Origin: Candidatus Methanomethylophilus sp. UBA78 | GTDB lineage: Archaea; Thermoplasmatota; Thermoplasmata; Methanomassiliicoccales; Methanomethylophilaceae | Length of the DNA stretch: 51,701 nucleotides | Reading direction: 5' to 3' | NCBI GenBank assembly: GCA_002503545.1 | Contig: DARY01000032.1 | Coordinates: 19,490-71,190, forward strand | In this document: positions 49,315 to 51,701 of the stretch, one piece after another | How the letters are laid out: every line of letters begins with the position of its first letter | Numbering within the stretch: the stretch's first letter is position 1 | Made by a program: the position numbers and the translations under genes | Notes under the pieces: generated by a model | The model's input: only the letters and a program-made list of their open reading frames with translations | Database searches by the model: none | Told to the model about the DNA's origin: nothing

Positions 49315-50446
49315 GGGGCTCGAACCTCTTCTTGAGATCCTCGAGCACCTCGGGCCTGGAGGTGTACTCCATCTCCTCGGCACCGAGTATGGAGGGCTGG
49401 AACGGACCCTGGGCCCTCATGAGCCTGCTGGCCTTGATGGCGTCGGAGCGGACGTTGTCCCAGGTGTCGTTTCCGAACAGGTCCACCGGTATGTGGTCCC
49501 CGCCCTTGACTCCCTTGGGCTCGAGTCCCTGGAGGTGTCCCTCGCAGAGCTGGAATCCGAGGGCGCATATTCTCGGGGGTCCGTCGTAGTAGACGGGGTT
49601 GGAGTCCTCGGGGGAGCAGGGGTAGAACGCACCGATGTGCGAGCCCCTCATCCATCCGGCGACGAGCCAGGTGTTCTGGAACACCTGGGTGTACTCCCCG
49701 ACGGAGGGGAATCCGCTCTGGGCCCTGCAGATGCAGACGGGGTCGTCCTTGCCGACGTACCTGCCGGCGGTCATGTTGAGCTTGTCGGTGGATACGACGC
49801 AGGCGGGTCCGAGTCCGGCCCTGCTGCTGATCCTCTTTATCGCGTACCTGGAGGTGTCTCCCAGGAGGCTGAGTATGCTGAGAGTCTCCTCGGGGGAGGA
49901 CATGACTACCTTCTTGCTGTCCATGACGTCGTGGATCTCGACGTCGAATCCCATCTTGGCCCTCTTGTCGATGACGAGGCCGGTGGTGGTGAAGGGGTCG
50001 AGGAAGATCCTGGAGAGGATGGGGGAGTAGGCGGAGGGCTCGGTCTTGTCGGCCATGAAGAAGATGAGGGGCTCGGAGGGCCTCTCCTCGAAGGTCATCT
50101 CGGCGGAGCCGGGTCCGGCTCCCTTGACGTTGCCGGAGAAGGCGTCGGTCAGTATGTCCTGCCCGGCGGCGTAGAGGTGCATGGATTTGGAGATCTTGGT
50201 GGCCTCCTGGAAGCATTCCCAGGCGGCGGAGTGGACCTCCTTGTCCTCCTCGCCCCTGTAGTGGGTCATGTAGAGGTTGATGTCGTCTCCGACGCGGGTG
50301 ACATAGAAATCCTCGATGATTCCCTGTTTCTGTTTGTCGGTCAGGATTTCCTTCGCTTTGGCCATCATGGAGGGGTGGGGGGTCATATGCCCGCAGATCG
50401 ATCCAATGTCAGCCTTGATGATTGATACAGTGACTTTTTCAGCCAT
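49307..50446 (-). CDS. fbp: Bifunctional fructose-1,6-bisphosphate aldolase/phosphatase
   Basis: Archaeal type V FBP aldolase/phosphatase, the unidirectional gluconeogenic enzyme, 379 residues. Family landmarks: TVSIIKADIGSICGHMTPHP (metal site Asp and His at the N-terminus), VTRVGDDINLYMTH, RIFLDPFTTTGLVID, the catalytic-lysine region GFDVEIHDVMDSKKVVM, and the end GDHIPVDLFGNDTWDN. It overlaps tpi, forming a gluconeogenesis operon that also serves carbon flow from triose phosphates. The promoter is CTTATAATAATAC (plus about 50484-50496) and GGTGA precedes the ATG. Confidence 0.97.
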   Translation of the reverse strand: MAEKVTVSIIKADIGSICGHMTPHPSMMAKAKEILTDKQKQGIIEDFYVTRVGDDINLYMTHYRGEEDKEVHSAAWECFQEATKISKSMHLYAAGQDILTDAFSGNVKGAGPGSAEMTFEERPSEPLIFFMADKTEPSAYSPILSRIFLDPFTTTGLVIDKRAKMGFDVEIHDVMDSKKVVMSSPEETLSILSLLGDTSRYAIKRISSRAGLGPACVVSTDKLNMTAGRYVGKDDPVCICRAQSGFPSVGEYTQVFQNTWLVAGWMRGSHIGAFYPCSPEDSNPVYYDGPPRICALGFQLCEGHLQGLEPKGVKGGDHIPVDLFGNDTWDNVRSDAIKASRLMRAQGPFQPSILGAEEMEYTSRPEVLEDLKKRFEPLD

Positions 50447-50549
50447 GGGTTCACCGTTACTGTGCGCTCCGACGCTCTTTGTATTATTATAAGTTACTCT
50501 CGGAAAAATACCCGGGGGAGCGGTCGGTATCCGGGGGGACGGGGACGTG

Positions 50550-51251
50550 TCAGAGGCGGGAATCCTTGCCCGCGGTCCCCTTCTGGCCCTTGGCCATGAA
50601 CCTCGAGACCATCCCGACGATGTCGCCCTCGCTCATGTTCTGTATGACGATCCTCCCGGGTCCCTTGAAGTCGGTGACGTACTCGTCGTCGTCCCGGGCG
50701 TCGTCCGCCTTGCCCCTTATCGAATGTATGCTGTATTTCACGGAGCTCTCCCACGCGAGGGCGTGCGAGGTGGCCACGGTGTAACGGTCGTCGGGACGCA
50801 GGTCCATGGTGGTGAAATCGCCGCAGGAGGCGATGAAGGCCGTGCCGTCCCCCGACACCCTGAGCAGGACCAGCCCCTCCTGGTCGAACTGCGGGTCGCC
50901 GAGATGCCTCTGCAGCTCGCGCGAGATGGACGTACCGCGGGAGCAGGCGAGCATGCCGTGCTTCTGCATGATCCAGGCGCCCTTCCTGAGGTCCACGTCC
51001 ATTATCATCCCCGGCACGGACGGCCCGACGGTCACCAGCCCCTTGCCCCTCTCCGAGGAGTACTCCACCATGTCGATGAAGGAGTCCGAGAACATCCTCT
51101 TCAGACCGGACACGAACGCGCTGTCGTTGATCTTGACGTCCACGCTGAACGATTTGCCGATCAGCCTCCCCGGCGCCGTCTTCAGAACGTCGCCCGGATC
51201 CAACTGGACGTTGAGGACCTGCGACATTATGCCGGTGATCGTGAACTTCAT
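50550..51251 (-). CDS. AIM24 family protein
   Basis: About 233-residue all-beta protein of the AIM24 (DUF124) family: MKFTITGIMSQVLNVQLDPG, SERGKGLVTVGPSVPGMIMD, and WIMQKHGMLACSRGTSIS with later LVLLRVSGDGTAFIASCGD, matching the TRAP-like double-psi repeat. Archaeal function is unknown; the yeast relative is mitochondrial. The start could be ATG 51251 or 51263; the TATA TTTAAAA around 51277-51284 favours 51251. Divergent from aspS. Confidence 0.88.
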   Translation of the reverse strand: MKFTITGIMSQVLNVQLDPGDVLKTAPGRLIGKSFSVDVKINDSAFVSGLKRMFSDSFIDMVEYSSERGKGLVTVGPSVPGMIMDVDLRKGAWIMQKHGMLACSRGTSISRELQRHLGDPQFDQEGLVLLRVSGDGTAFIASCGDFTTMDLRPDDRYTVATSHALAWESSVKYSIHSIRGKADDARDDDEYVTDFKGPGRIVIQNMSEGDIVGMVSRFMAKGQKGTAGKDSRL

Positions 51252-51320
51252 AACGGGATGCATCGTTTTCACCATTTTAAATCTGATGAACGGATGCCGG
51301 CCGCGCGGACGGGGGGAGCC

Positions 51321-51330
51321 TTTAATTAAA
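51321..51330 (+). promoter_or_regulatory. TATA box of aspS
   Basis: TTTAATTAAA, itself a palindrome, centred about 31 bases before the ATG at 51357; a near-leaderless mRNA is expected. Confidence 0.5.
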
Positions 51331-51356
51331 AGACCAACATACTCGCGGACGTTAAC

Positions 51357-51701
51357 ATGGCAGCAGTCAGAGACTCAGGCAGCATATCCGTGGCGGACGG
51401 CAAGGCCACCGTCAAAGGATGGGTCCAGGACATCAGGAACATGGGCGGGATCTCGTTCCTCGTACTGAGGGACAGGTACGGAACCCTGCAGATAACCCTC
51501 CCCAAGAAGAAGATCGAACCCTCGCTCTTCGAACTCATGACGAAACTCCCCCGGGAGTCCGTCATCGCGGTGACGGGCGAGGTCAAGGCCAGCAACCAGA
51601 CCGCTCTGGGACTCGAGGTCATCCCCGAGGCCTGCGAGGTCTACAGCAGGGCCGCCGTCCCCCTCCCCCTCGGCGTGATCGACAAGGTCAACGTCGAGAT
51701 G
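51357..51701 (+). CDS. aspS: Aspartyl-tRNA synthetase, 5' part
   Basis: First 115 residues of a class-II aspartyl (or aspartyl/asparaginyl) tRNA synthetase; the catalytic domain lies beyond the window. The visible part is the anticodon-binding OB-fold: VKGWVQDIRNMGGISFLVLR, DRYGTLQITL, SVIAVTGEVKAS and VIPEACEVYSRAAVPLPL, as in archaeal AspRS. Archaeal-type AspRS is often non-discriminating, which cannot be judged from this fragment. Confidence 0.92.
   Translation, partial: MAAVRDSGSISVADGKATVKGWVQDIRNMGGISFLVLRDRYGTLQITLPKKKIEPSLFELMTKLPRESVIAVTGEVKASNQTALGLEVIPEACEVYSRAAVPLPLGVIDKVNVEM

Noticed and set aside
45862..49335. An 1157-codon plus-strand frame across both PLD genes and tpi.
   Set aside because: It crosses promoters and terminators of three convincing minus-strand genes and has no domain.

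Overview
This window is a stretch of chromosome from a GC-rich, methylotrophic, methanogenic archaeon, most likely of the order Methanomassiliicoccales (Methanomethylophilaceae-like). The evidence is a methanol:corrinoid methyltransferase pair (MtaC/MtaB), an archaeal DnaG primase, a bifunctional archaeal fructose-bisphosphate aldolase/phosphatase with a short triosephosphate isomerase, an HdrB/HdrD-type CCG protein and cobyric acid synthase. Archaeal TATA promoters are common, and many sit only 26-32 bases before the start codon (leaderless mRNAs). None of the 45 gene ends I could read uses TAG as stop (40 TGA, 5 TAA), which fits a pyrrolysine-decoding lineage, although no pyrrolysine gene lies here. 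There are no IS elements, CRISPR arrays or integrases. Because the genome is GC-rich, long antisense open frames are frequent; I treated them as shadows.

Layout. 1-1.9 kb: mtaC (5' end outside) and mtaB. 2-5.7 kb: MATE exporter, a small unknown protein, a small membrane protein and an AGCS sodium:amino-acid symporter. 6-8 kb: sufCB. 8-11 kb: unknown protein, MsrA-MsrB fusion, small GNAT, Cys-rich unknown protein, phosphoglycerate mutase. 11-13.4 kb: SPFH/NfeD pair, nucleoside deoxyribosyltransferase, tRNA-Ala(CGC). 13.5-17 kb: phenylacetate-CoA-ligase-like enzyme, AdoMet decarboxylase, zinc-ribbon/TPR protein. 17.1-20.6 kb: an AAA ATPase plus DUF4435 TOPRIM pair resembling the PARIS anti-phage module, converging on xseAB (exonuclease VII). 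20.7-24.6 kb: zinc-ribbon membrane protein, a degenerate DEDD-exonuclease relative, an HdrD-like protein, a methyltransferase whose frame has no stop, and a coiled-coil protein. 24.7-30.3 kb: an AddB/AddA-like helicase-nuclease pair. 30.5-33.7 kb: P-type ATPase and an intact DEDDh exonuclease. 33.8-36.7 kb: ubiquitin-like protein and two CbiP-type amidoligases. 36.9-40.1 kb: Mre11/YhaO-like and Rad50/YhaN-like pair. 40.4-43.7 kb: dnaG and a Lon-like ATPase without peptidase. 43.8-48.4 kb: Sel1-repeat protein, GNAT, two surface-anchored phospholipase-D-fold proteins. 48.6-51.7 kb: tpi, fbp, AIM24 protein and the start of aspS.

Functionally the window combines central methanogen metabolism (methyl transfer, gluconeogenesis, Fe-S assembly, corrinoid amidation) with an unusual density of DNA-end-processing genes: AddAB-like, Mre11/Rad50-like, exonuclease VII, a DEDDh exonuclease with a dead paralogue, and the AAA-DUF4435 pair. 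The strongest candidates for new biology are that AAA-DUF4435 pair, the live/dead exonuclease paralogues, the peptidase-less Lon-like ATPase next to dnaG, the glutaminase-less CbiP paralogue beside a diglycine ubiquitin-like protein, the twin cell-surface PLD proteins, and a recurrent CTGGCACAT motif that is over-represented between genes. All functional calls come from reading motifs by eye; no database search was run.
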